Shown here: positions 8,002-14,966 of the stretch, piece by piece
How positions within the stretch are numbered: the first letter of the stretch is position 1
Layout: every line of letters begins with the position of its first letter
Source of the DNA: an uncultured Mailhella sp.
GTDB lineage: Bacteria > Desulfobacterota > Desulfovibrionia > Desulfovibrionales > Desulfovibrionaceae
Length of the DNA stretch: 15,315 bases
Assembly (NCBI GenBank): GCA_910579055.1
Contig: CAJTSU010000012.1
Span: 27,391 to 42,705, forward strand
Direction: 5' to 3'
Program-made: the position numbers and the translations under genes
The notes under the pieces: model-generated
The model's input: only the letters and a program-made list of their open reading frames with translations
Databases searched by the model: none
What the model was told of the DNA's origin: nothing

Positions 8002-8382
8002 ACGGAAGTCTTCTGATACGGATTGGATGTTTTTTCTTTTTTTTACGCTCTGTTCCAAATAGTGTTGAAACTCTCCGTGCCCGCCGGAGGCGCGAGCGCG
8101 TATGGAGGCGCAAGCGAGCCGGCCGTGGATACATGCCTTTCGCCCATGTGGAACACGGGCTGGCTTTGCGGCAACGGATGTCGCCGCCCGCGCCATGGTA
8201 AAAATGCACGTCTCGCGCAACGCCATCAACATGGTTCCGCTCCAGAGCCTCTTTTCGTCATTTGTTGCGTCTGGCGTAAAAAGACGGTATCTGATAAGCC
8301 GTTGATGGGGCGTTTTCCCCTGAACACGTCATGGTCGGGCGATATTGTTGCCGAATCGGGACATTCCCGGGGACTTAAGAAT
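8002..8382 (+). other. Intergenic region between the two SurA-type genes
   Basis: This 381-base gap is unusually long for an otherwise tight run. It holds repeat copy B (8051-8243) and, downstream, a weak promoter-like pair TTGCGT (8265-8270) and TATCTG (8288-8293) with 17-base spacing, plus a small hairpin GGGG/CCCC near 8306-8319. T-rich DNA at 8029-8044 follows the upstream stop without a clear stem, so I do not call a terminator. The open frame that crosses this gap into surA lacks any conserved protein. Confidence 0.5.
8051..8243 (+). repeat. Dispersed intergenic repeat, copy B
   Basis: The most complete copy, about 193 bp. Bases 8108-8187 match copy A at 70 of 80; bases 8062-8100 match copy C (complement of 14917-14955) at 32 of 39; the right end, TTGATGG in complement, aligns with the ends of C and D. 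Terminal repeats are degraded compared with copy C. The hairpin GCGGCAAC (8168-8175) with GTCGCCGC (8180-8187) carries one A-C mismatch. An internal tandem duplication of GGAGGCGCRAGCG lies at 8086-8117. Confidence 0.75.
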
Positions 8383-9342
8383 ATGATGATTAAAAATTCC
8401 CTCAGCATGTTTTTTGCCGCCGCCCTGTTGGTCGGCCAGTTGTGCGGGACGGCGCAGGCCGTCCCTCTTGCTCGGATTGTGGCCGTTGTCAACGGGGATA
8501 TGATTACCGAACGTGAACTGGACAAGGCCGTCGCTCCCCAGTTGGCGAAGGAAGGTCTGAACCCGGCGCAGCCCGGAGATGCCGGAGAGATTGAGCGGAT
8601 CAAAAAAAGCGTCCTGGACAACATGATTAACGAAAAAGTCATGCTTCAGGCCGCGCAGAAGCTGGGTATTTCGGTTTCCGACGAGCAGGTGGATGCGGCA
8701 TTTCAGGGCGCGATGCGCGACAGTCAGCTTTCCGAAGCGGAGTTCCGGCGGCAGATTGCCGCGCAGGGGCTGAATGAGCAGGAGTTTCGGGAGCGGCTTC
8801 GTAACGGGCTTATCAGTCAAAGCCTGGTGCGCCGTATGGTATTGAACAAGGTTGTCGTCACGCGTGATGAGATTGACGCCTATTACCGGGAACACTCCGG
8901 TTCCATGCCGTCGGGGCGGGTGCGGATAGCGTTGCTGATCTATCCCTCCGATGTGGACGCGGAGGAATGGGCGCGGCGTATCGGCAACGACAAGAACAAA
9001 TTTCTTGATGCGGCCCGCAAGCTTACGGTGGGGCCAAATCAGGAAGGCGGCGGCGACATGGGTGACATGGACGTGGCCGATCTTGCTCCTGCCTTGCGTA
9101 TGGCTGTTTCCGATCTGAAAGAGGGGCAGGTGTCCCCGCTGTTCGCCACGCAGGTGAGTATGGCGCAAATATGCTTGCTGGAGCGCGCTGACGGCGAGAA
9201 TGACGACGGCAATGTGGCCGGGCCGGACGACGCGGCCCGTGCCCGGATTGAAGAAATGTTGGCTCAACCGCGCCTGCAGGCTCGTTTGGCGGACTATCTC
9301 CGCGATCTGAGAAGCAAGGCTCTTGTGGATATCCGCTATTAA
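8383..9342 (+). CDS. surA: Periplasmic chaperone / peptidyl-prolyl isomerase SurA
   Basis: SurA-type proteins escort outer-membrane proteins through the periplasm. The 319-residue product has a signal peptide (hydrophobic core FFAAALLVGQL, cleavage at AQA/VP after residue 26), the SurA N-terminal domain (ARIVAVVNGDMITERELDKAV at the start, then NMINEKVMLQAAQKLGISVSD at about 80-100 and EFRERLRNGLISQSLVRR), and a single parvulin-like domain at about 175-270 (VRIALLIYP, GGGDMGDM, LKEGQVSPLFAT). E. coli SurA has 428 residues and two parvulin domains, so this is the short, one-domain form. ATG 8383 is chosen because GGGGA lies at 8369-8373 and the signal peptide follows; the frame is open back to 8023 without protein-like sequence. 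It follows a second SurA-like gene across a repeat-bearing gap and precedes the rodZ-like gene by 12 bases. Confidence 0.88.
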   Translation: MMIKNSLSMFFAAALLVGQLCGTAQAVPLARIVAVVNGDMITERELDKAVAPQLAKEGLNPAQPGDAGEIERIKKSVLDNMINEKVMLQAAQKLGISVSDEQVDAAFQGAMRDSQLSEAEFRRQIAAQGLNEQEFRERLRNGLISQSLVRRMVLNKVVVTRDEIDAYYREHSGSMPSGRVRIALLIYPSDVDAEEWARRIGNDKNKFLDAARKLTVGPNQEGGGDMGDMDVADLAPALRMAVSDLKEGQVSPLFATQVSMAQICLLERADGENDDGNVAGPDDAARARIEEMLAQPRLQARLADYLRDLRSKALVDIRY

Positions 9343-9354
9343 GGCAGGAATGTC

Positions 9355-10431
9355 ATGACGCTGGAAGAACTGGGGGCACGTCTGCGCGAAAAGCGTATCG
9401 AACGTGGCTTTTCCATTGAAGATATCGCCGCTCGATTAAAGGTGCCTCCGCGCATACTCAAGGCCATTGAGGAAGGTTGCCGGGATGAATTGCCTCATAC
9501 CGTTTATATCTGCAGCTTTGTAAAAAGTTGCGGAACATTGCTTGGCATTGACGCGGGAGAACTTGCCGAGATGCTGTCCGCCCTGAATGGAGGAGGTTCC
9601 GCCGTTCCCGAACCCATCAGACCCAAGGGAATGATGGAAACGCAGATGGACGGGGAAAGAGGGCACGGTGCGGGGCTGTTATTCAAATTACTGTTAATCG
9701 CGTTGGTCGGTGTGGGCGGGTACGTTTACTATACCTCCACCTTTCGGGAGGAAATGCCGTCGGTACTCCGCTTCGGGGAAGACCGCCCCGCGCGTCCTGA
9801 CCTCCTGAGCGCGACGGAAAGCGGTGCGCCCGCTGAAAACTCTGCCGACGCTCCCGCCGGGGATGCGGCACAGAGCGAGGAAAGCGGCGCTCCGAACCTT
9901 GTTGCGGAAAACCCCTGGGGGGAACCTGTCACCCCGCAGATATCCGGTGATGAAGCCGTCACGCAGATCGCGCAGATGGGAGAAGTTCCTCCGGATCCTG
10001 CGCCTTTGGCTGATCTGTTTGCCCTCCCCGAGCCTGATGCTTCTGGCGCCGAGAATTCGGTTCCGCCCGGGAGCCCGGAGCCCGGAAGCATTGAAACGCC
10101 AGCCGCAGAGGAGAATGTTTCCTCCGCGGAAAGTGCGTCTGCCGTTGCAGCTTCCAATGAGCGCTGGACCTTGCGCTCTCCGGCGGGTACCCGGCACAGG
10201 CTTGTCGTCACCGCACGGGAAGACTGCTGGCTCTCCGCCAGCGCCGATGCGGATGCCGCGCGCAAGGGCGGAACACTGTCCAGGGGCGAAACATTCACAG
10301 CGGAATTCAACGATCGCCTGACCTTGCGCCTTGGCAACGCGGGTGGTGTTGATGTGTTTTATGACGGCATAAAACAAAAAGCTCCCGGCAAACGGGGCGG
10401 GGTCATGACGGTGACGTTCCCGCCGCGCTAG
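9355..10431 (+). CDS. rodZ: RodZ-like membrane protein with HTH domain
   Basis: RodZ is a bitopic inner-membrane protein that connects the MreB cytoskeleton to cell-wall synthesis. The 358-residue product shows the full RodZ plan: an N-terminal Xre-like helix-turn-helix (about 4-70, LGARLREKRIERGFSIEDIA, then KAIEEG and YICSFVKSCGTLLGID), one transmembrane helix (about 107-125, LLFKLLLIALVGVGGYVYY), a long Pro/Ala/Glu-rich periplasmic linker (about 130-270) and a C-terminal beta domain (about 280-358, RLVVTAREDCWLSASAD ... LSRGETFTAEF) of the DUF4115 type. The start has AGGCAGGAA just upstream and lies 12 bases after surA, suggesting a shared transcript. A free DNA-binding regulator is unlikely because of the membrane helix. 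Family is secure by architecture; role in shape is inferred. Confidence 0.87.
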   Translation: MTLEELGARLREKRIERGFSIEDIAARLKVPPRILKAIEEGCRDELPHTVYICSFVKSCGTLLGIDAGELAEMLSALNGGGSAVPEPIRPKGMMETQMDGERGHGAGLLFKLLLIALVGVGGYVYYTSTFREEMPSVLRFGEDRPARPDLLSATESGAPAENSADAPAGDAAQSEESGAPNLVAENPWGEPVTPQISGDEAVTQIAQMGEVPPDPAPLADLFALPEPDASGAENSVPPGSPEPGSIETPAAEENVSSAESASAVAASNERWTLRSPAGTRHRLVVTAREDCWLSASADADAARKGGTLSRGETFTAEFNDRLTLRLGNAGGVDVFYDGIKQKAPGKRGGVMTVTFPPR

Positions 10432-10432
10432 A

Positions 10433-10483
10433 GCATTTCCGATTTGAAAATGCCCCCGGAGTCGGGCGGAGCGAGACTCCGCC
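10433..10483. repeat. Two adjacent hairpins between rodZ and recO
   Basis: GCATTT (10433-10438) pairs with AAATGC (10448-10453), and GGCGGAG (10465-10471) pairs with CTCCGCC (10477-10483) around a five-base loop. No T run follows, so a terminator is unlikely; this may attenuate transcription or protect the upstream mRNA end. Part of it (10443-10478) resembles 14966-15001 at 26 of 36 bases. Confidence 0.5.
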
Positions 10484-10514
10484 GCGGATATTCTGAAGTT
10501 GGACAGCTCTTGCT

Positions 10515-11264
10515 ATGGAATGGACAGATACAGCTCTGGTGCTCCATGTGGGCAAATTCAGGGAGGCGGATCTTTGGGTTCGCCTCCTTGCGCTTGATCA
10601 GGGGCTGGTCACAGCATTCGCGTTCGGGGGCAGTCGAAGCCGCCGCCGCTTTACCGGCTGCCTTGATGCGTTCAATGTGATCCGCGCGCGTGTTACGGTT
10701 TCGCGCAACGGGCAGTTCTTTAATATGCAGGAATCCACGCTGCTGGAAGGCCCCGAGCGCTTGCGCCGGGACTGGAGGCGTCAGGGCATGGCGGCCAATT
10801 GCGTGCGTTTCATTGAGGCGCTGGGGGTGCCGCCCGATGCCGCGCCTCTCAGCTTTTCCCTGCTGCGGGAGCTTTTGGGATTGCTGGAAAACGAGGAGAA
10901 CCCTCCGGAACTTGCTCCGCTGTTTTTTCGGTTTCGCCTGGCGGCCGAACAGGGCTATGCGCCGGATCTGCGCCTGTGTTCCCGGTGCGGCAAGGCTCTG
11001 GATGTTTTTGACAACGTGTATTTTCTGGTAGGAGACGGGCAGGCCTGCTGCCCCGGCTGCCGCCCCCCGGGCGGCATGAGCCTTGCTCTCGGGCAGGAAT
11101 CACTTGACGTTCTGCGCAAAGTTCAGGAATACTCCCCAAGCCGGTGGGCGGAGTTTCAACCTTCGTCTGACAGCAGACGTGAGGCCGGGCGGCTCATTGA
11201 CGCTTTTGTGCGTTATCATCTCGGCCTGGAGTGGGTAAACGGCCGTTTCAGGAGAAATTCATGA
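10515..11264 (+). CDS. recO: DNA repair protein RecO
   Basis: RecO works with RecR (and RecF) to load RecA on SSB-coated single-stranded DNA and anneals strands during recombinational repair. The 249-residue product matches the usual RecO length. The N-terminal OB-fold (about 1-80) reads TALVLHVGKFREADLWVRLL and LVTAFAFGGSRSRRRF, the family's typical 'g.i....GarrsrS.f' region. The helical C-terminal part carries a zinc finger pattern, C155-x2-C158 and C179-x2-C182. ATG 10515 gives the correct N-terminus, but its ribosome binding site is weak. The stop overlaps the glyQ start by four bases (ATGA). RecO next to glyQS is also seen in Bacillus, where recO lies directly upstream of glyQ. Confidence 0.93.
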   Translation: MEWTDTALVLHVGKFREADLWVRLLALDQGLVTAFAFGGSRSRRRFTGCLDAFNVIRARVTVSRNGQFFNMQESTLLEGPERLRRDWRRQGMAANCVRFIEALGVPPDAAPLSFSLLRELLGLLENEENPPELAPLFFRFRLAAEQGYAPDLRLCSRCGKALDVFDNVYFLVGDGQACCPGCRPPGGMSLALGQESLDVLRKVQEYSPSRWAEFQPSSDSRREAGRLIDAFVRYHLGLEWVNGRFRRNS

Positions 11265-12151
11265 ATTTTCAGAATGTCATTTTGACCTTGCAGAATTATT
11301 GGGCCCAGCAAGGCTGCGCCATTGTCCAGCCTGTGGATTTGGAATGCGGAGCGGGCACGTTCAACCCCTCCACCTTTTTGCGCGTGCTGGGGCCCGAACC
11401 CTGGAAGGCTGCGTACGTCGAGCCTTCCCGCCGCCCCACGGACGGCCGGTACGGTGATAACCCCAACCGCCTGCAGCATTATTTTCAGTTTCAGGTTATC
11501 CTCAAGCCGTCTCCCGAAAATGTACAGGAATTGTATCTCGGCAGTTTGCGCGCATTGGGCCTGGATCCGGCCCGGCATGATATCCGTTTTGTGGAAGACG
11601 ACTGGGAATCCCCCACGCTCGGAGCCTGGGGGCTGGGCTGGGAAGTCTGGCTCAACGGCATGGAAGTGTCGCAGTTCACGTATTTCCAACAGGTAGGCGG
11701 TATTGAGCTGGCGCCGATCAGTGTCGAACTGACCTACGGACTTGAACGTCTGACCATGTATCTGCAGGGCAAAGAATCTGTCTATGACATCGCCTGGAAC
11801 GACAGCATCAGTTATGGCCATGTGTACCATCAGAATGAGGTGGAGCAGTCGCGCTATAACTTCGATGAAAGTGACGCGGCCATGCTGCTTGCGCATTTCA
11901 ATGATTTTGAAAAGGAGTGCGGCAGGCTCATCGAGCTTGAACTGCCTCTGCCCGCCTATGACTATTGCCTGAAATGCTCGCATACCTTCAACCTGCTCGA
12001 CGCGCGCGGAGCCATTTCCATCACGGAACGCGCGGGCTATATCGGCCGTGTGCGCAGTCTGGCTTCCGGCGTGGCCCGGTTGTATGCGGCACAGCGCGAA
12101 GCGCTGAATTTCCCCATGCTCAAGCCCATGTCCAAGGAAGGCGACAAATGA
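11261..12151 (+). CDS. glyQ: Glycyl-tRNA synthetase alpha subunit
   Basis: GlyQ is the catalytic subunit of the heterotetrameric bacterial glycyl-tRNA synthetase, which charges tRNA-Gly in the cytoplasm. The 296-residue product is near the 303 of E. coli. It opens with NVILTLQNYWAQQGCAIVQP, has the near-invariant EPSRRPTDGRYGDNPNRLQH block at about 54-73, then GWEVWLNGMEVSQFTYFQQ and the motif 3 segment ELTYGLERLTMYLQ (about 156-169). ATG 11261 is preceded by AGGAG (11250-11254); an in-frame GTG at 11231 is upstream of that site and rejected. Four-base overlaps with recO before it and glyS after it point to coupled translation and balanced subunit supply. Confidence 0.98.
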   Translation: MNFQNVILTLQNYWAQQGCAIVQPVDLECGAGTFNPSTFLRVLGPEPWKAAYVEPSRRPTDGRYGDNPNRLQHYFQFQVILKPSPENVQELYLGSLRALGLDPARHDIRFVEDDWESPTLGAWGLGWEVWLNGMEVSQFTYFQQVGGIELAPISVELTYGLERLTMYLQGKESVYDIAWNDSISYGHVYHQNEVEQSRYNFDESDAAMLLAHFNDFEKECGRLIELELPLPAYDYCLKCSHTFNLLDARGAISITERAGYIGRVRSLASGVARLYAAQREALNFPMLKPMSKEGDK

Positions 12152-14262
12152 GTCATTTTGTTCTTGAAATCGGCACGGAAGAACTGCCTTCCCGTTTTTT
12201 GTCCCCGTTGGAAAAAGAACTTTCCGAACGCTTTGCCGCTGCTCTGGGCGAGGCGGATCTGCATTTTGATGAGATGGCTGTGTCTGCCACGCCCCGGCGC
12301 ACCCTGCTGCACCTGCGCGGGCTTGCCGATATGCAGCCGCTGCGCGAGGAGGTAGCGCTCGGCCCTTCACTCAAGGCCGCGTATGACGCCGAAGGCAAGC
12401 CTTCCAAGGCCGCAATGGGATTCGCACGCGGGCAGGGTGTGGAGCTTTCCGCTCTGTTCACGCAGGAGACGGAAAAAGGCTCCTACGTTGCCGCGCGTAA
12501 AACAGTTGGCGGCGCTTCCGCTCAGGATGTGCTGAAAAATGTCGTGCCGTCCGTCATCAGCGCGCTTTCCTTTCCCAAGCGCATGCGCTGGGGGAGCGGA
12601 AGCTTTGCCTATGCCCGCCCCATGCACTGGATCGTTGCCCTGCTTGACGGGGAGGTTGTGCCCTTCGCTGTGGGGAATGTGAAATCGGGCCGAGTGACAT
12701 GCGGCCACCGGGTGCATGGCCCCGGCCCTTTTGAAGTGGCGCATGCGGACGACATGGACGCCGTACTGGCTGAAAAGTGCCGGATCGTCGCATCCGGCAT
12801 GGCACGGCGGGAAACTATCGTCGCCGGCGGCGACGCCCGGGCTGCGGCTATTGGAGGCCGCGTGCTCTGGAACGATGCCCTGCTGAGTGAAGTTGAAGGG
12901 CTGGTGGAACACCCTGTTCCTCTGCTCGGAGATTTTGACCCCGTCTTTCTGGAACTGCCGCGCGAAGTGCTGCTCACCAGTATGGAAACGCACCAGAAAA
13001 GTTTTGGCGTGGAAGATGGGGAAGGGCGGCTCATGCCGCATTTTCTCACCGTGCTGAACCTTGACCCCGAGGATGTGGGCGTGGTGAAAAAGGGCTGGGA
13101 ACGCGTGCTGCGCGCCCGCCTTGAAGATGCCCGTTTTTATTGGAATGCCGATCTCAAGGCTGGTTTTGAACCCTGGATGGCGTCGCTGGATCACGTTATT
13201 TTCCTCGGTCCTCTGGGTTCAATGGGCGACAAGTGCCGTCGCCTTGAGCGCCTGTGCGGCTGGCTGGCCGGTCAGGCGGGCGTCGCGGCCCACATGGCCG
13301 AACCCCTGCCTGTTGAAGACGCCGCAAAAGCGGGCCGCGCGGCCAAAGCTGATCTTGTGTCCCAGATGGTGGGAGAATTTGATACGCTTCAGGGCATCAT
13401 GGGGGGGATTTATGCCCGGCGGATGGGCCTTGGGGAACATGTGGCCGCTGCTCTGGAGGAACAGTACCTGCCCGCCGGCCCGGACAGCCCCGTGCCTTCC
13501 ACCGATGCCGGGGCGCTGCTTTCTCTTGCGGACAAGGCGGATACCCTGGCGGGCTGTTTCGGACTGGGCAATATCCCCACCGGTGCGGCAGACCCCTACG
13601 CGTTGCGCCGCGCGGCCCTCGGCATTGCCCGCATTCTGCTGGAGCGGGGTTATCGCATCTCTGTGCGCGAATTGTTTGCCAGGGCGTTCTCTTCCTACGC
13701 GGACGGCATTCGCTGGAAATTCGGGCAGGAAGAAACCCTTGCCAGGCTTGATGAGTTCTTTGCCGGCCGTCTGAAAAATCTTTTTCTGACGCGTGGTGGA
13801 GATACTCTGCTGGTGGAGGCTGTGATCGGCGCGGGACACGATGATGTATGGGCCGCCGGGCGGCGTCTGGCCGCTCTGGAAGCGGAGAGCCGCAAGCCGG
13901 GTTTTGCCGACAATGCGCAGACCTTCAAACGCGTGGCCAATATCATCCGTAAGCGGCAGAAGGAAGGGAAGAGGGAATTGAGCGGCGAGTGGAACGAGGG
14001 GCTGCTTCAGGAAGACGCCGAAAAGGCGCTGGCTGCCGCGTTGAGCGGTATGTCCGCGCGTTTTGACGCACTGTGGGCCGCTGATCGTTTTGACGAACTC
14101 ATGACCCTGATGGATGACGTGCGCCCCATAGTGGATTCGTTTTTCAACGGCGTCATGGTCATGGCCGAAGATGAGGCCGTGCGGGAGAATCGCCTGAATC
14201 TGCTCCAGGCATTGCTGGCCCGGATGGGCAAAGTGGCGGATTTTTCCGCATTGCAGATGTGA
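12148..14262 (+). CDS. glyS: Glycyl-tRNA synthetase beta subunit
   Basis: GlyS is the tRNA-binding partner of GlyQ. The 704-residue product is close to the 689 of E. coli. It begins with FVLEIGTEELPSRFL, and shows AMGFARGQG (about 89-97), PKRMRWGSGSFAYARPMHWI (about 143-162), LTSMETHQKSF (276-286), DARFYWNADL (327-336), the HD-like core LVSQMVGEFDTLQGIMGGIY (403-422) and ADPYALRRAALGIARIL (481-497), then the C-terminal anticodon-binding part with KRVANIIRK (594-602). The ATG overlaps the glyQ stop by four bases, with AAGGAAGG at 12134-12141 as ribosome binding site. The frame stays open upstream to 11965, but that is glyQ in another frame. No clear terminator follows. Confidence 0.98.
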   Translation: MSHFVLEIGTEELPSRFLSPLEKELSERFAAALGEADLHFDEMAVSATPRRTLLHLRGLADMQPLREEVALGPSLKAAYDAEGKPSKAAMGFARGQGVELSALFTQETEKGSYVAARKTVGGASAQDVLKNVVPSVISALSFPKRMRWGSGSFAYARPMHWIVALLDGEVVPFAVGNVKSGRVTCGHRVHGPGPFEVAHADDMDAVLAEKCRIVASGMARRETIVAGGDARAAAIGGRVLWNDALLSEVEGLVEHPVPLLGDFDPVFLELPREVLLTSMETHQKSFGVEDGEGRLMPHFLTVLNLDPEDVGVVKKGWERVLRARLEDARFYWNADLKAGFEPWMASLDHVIFLGPLGSMGDKCRRLERLCGWLAGQAGVAAHMAEPLPVEDAAKAGRAAKADLVSQMVGEFDTLQGIMGGIYARRMGLGEHVAAALEEQYLPAGPDSPVPSTDAGALLSLADKADTLAGCFGLGNIPTGAADPYALRRAALGIARILLERGYRISVRELFARAFSSYADGIRWKFGQEETLARLDEFFAGRLKNLFLTRGGDTLLVEAVIGAGHDDVWAAGRRLAALEAESRKPGFADNAQTFKRVANIIRKRQKEGKRELSGEWNEGLLQEDAEKALAAALSGMSARFDALWAADRFDELMTLMDDVRPIVDSFFNGVMVMAEDEAVRENRLNLLQALLARMGKVADFSALQM

Positions 14263-14305
14263 TCCGCGAGCGCGATTTTGCGACTCCTGTTTCGGCACAC
14301 ATCCC

Positions 14306-14334
14306 ACGCGGTGCCATCAGCACAATTCCACAAC
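14306..14334 (+). repeat. Dispersed repeat, solitary end (copy D)
   Basis: Bases 14306-14329 match one end of copy C (complement of 14821-14844) at 20 of 24. Bases 14317-14334 match 14949-14966, the other end of copy C, at 17 of 18. The rest of the element is not recognisable upstream, so this looks like a remnant in the glyS-rpsT gap. Confidence 0.55.
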
Positions 14335-14356
14335 AAAACACGTCCAGTTTTTTACC

Positions 14357-14385
14357 TTGACAGACCTGGGGCAACAGGGTAAAAA
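14357..14385 (+). promoter_or_regulatory. Sigma-70 type promoter for rpsT
   Basis: A perfect TTGACA (14357-14362), 17-base spacer and TAAAAA (14380-14385) in an A/T-rich setting. The expected start near 14391 gives a leader of about 79 bases before the rpsT start codon. Confidence 0.7.
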
Positions 14386-14415
14386 TTATTGTTTCGTTAA
14401 TCAGGGTACTACAAC

Positions 14416-14430
14416 GGGCGCTTGGCGCCC
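14416..14430 (+). promoter_or_regulatory. Hairpin in the rpsT leader
   Basis: GGGCGC (14416-14421) pairs with GCGCCC (14425-14430) around a three-base loop, inside the predicted 5' leader and 30 bases before the ribosome binding site. Ribosomal protein S20 is known to control its own synthesis in E. coli, so this might be part of such a control element; that link is inference. Confidence 0.4.
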
Positions 14431-14469
14431 CGAATCCTCATAGTCATTTCATCAGCATCGGAGGAGTCC

Positions 14470-14736
14470 GTGGCTAACCACAAGTCCGCTATCAAGCGCC
14501 ACAAGCAGAGCATCAAGCGTAACGCCCGCAACCGCGCCGCCCGCACCCGCGTGAAGAACGTGGTAAAGGATGTGCGCGCCGCCATTCAGAACAATGATAA
14601 GGAAAGCGCCCAGAAGGCCCTGACCTATGCCACGTCCACTCTGGACAAGATCGCGGGTAAGGGTGTGATTCATTGGAAGAAGGCTGCCCGCAAGGTTTCC
14701 CGTCTGGCCAAAGCTGTTAACGCGCTTGAAGCGTAA
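14470..14736 (+). CDS. rpsT: 30S ribosomal protein S20
   Basis: S20 binds 16S rRNA early in assembly of the small ribosomal subunit. The 88-residue product equals the family's size (87 in E. coli), is rich in Lys, Arg and Ala, and begins (V/M)ANHKSAIKRHKQSIKRN, the family signature, with GVIHWKKAARKVSRLAKAVN near the C-terminus. The start is GTG 14470, directly after GGAGGAG (14460-14466); no in-frame ATG would give a proper N-terminus. A non-ATG start is notable because E. coli rpsT also uses a non-ATG codon (UUG), tied to its autoregulation. It has its own promoter and terminator and so looks monocistronic. Confidence 0.97.
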   Translation: MANHKSAIKRHKQSIKRNARNRAARTRVKNVVKDVRAAIQNNDKESAQKALTYATSTLDKIAGKGVIHWKKAARKVSRLAKAVNALEA

Positions 14737-14770
14737 ACGCTCTGCTGGCATTCAGGTTACTATGCTGTTG

Positions 14771-14803
14771 GGGGAGGAAGTTACGACTTCCTCCCCTCTT
14801 TCT
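14771..14803 (+). terminator. Rho-independent terminator of rpsT
   Basis: An 11-bp perfect stem, GGGGAGGAAGT (14771-14781) with ACTTCCTCCCC (14786-14796), closed by a TACG tetraloop and followed by TCTTTCT. It lies 34 bases after the rpsT stop. Confidence 0.9.
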
Positions 14804-14815
14804 ATCTCGTACTCC

Positions 14816-14966
14816 GTGCTGGAATTGTGTTGATGGTGCCGCGCGAAACGTACGGTTTTGTTCCGGCACGCGCGGCAACATACGTTGCCGCAAAGGCGGC
14901 ATGTATCCACACCGGGCGCGCTTGCGCCTCCGGCGGTCAAAGAAATTTTCAGCACAATTCTACAAC
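14816..14966 (-). repeat. Dispersed repeat copy C, MITE-like with terminal inverted repeats
   Basis: A 151-bp copy in the opposite orientation to A and B. Its ends, 14816-14833 and the complement of 14949-14966, are imperfect 18-bp inverted repeats (14 of 18), with shared core GAATTGTG. Inside are a perfect hairpin GCGGCAAC (14872-14879) with GTTGCCGC (14884-14891), an alternative 8-bp pairing GCCGCGCG (14838-14845) with CGCGCGGC (14869-14876), and a 24-base deletion relative to copy A (its 171-194). No flanking target duplication is seen and there is no transposase, so mobilisation in trans is only a hypothesis. Confidence 0.7.

Noticed and set aside
6955..8232. 425-residue minus frame crossing the SurA-like gene and repeat B
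   Set aside because: It is antisense to a secreted protein gene; only its first part reflects the repeat. No start site or domain is evident.
8023..8382. 120-residue N-terminal extension of SurA
   Set aside because: It would bury the signal peptide and translate the dispersed repeat; ATG 8383 has a ribosome binding site.
14263..14305. Possible glyS terminator (CGCG-AG-CGCG followed by a few T)
   Set aside because: The stem is only four pairs with a two-base loop and the T run is short.
13219..14307. 362-residue minus frame inside glyS
   Set aside because: It is antisense to the conserved glyS frame and has no recognisable domain.
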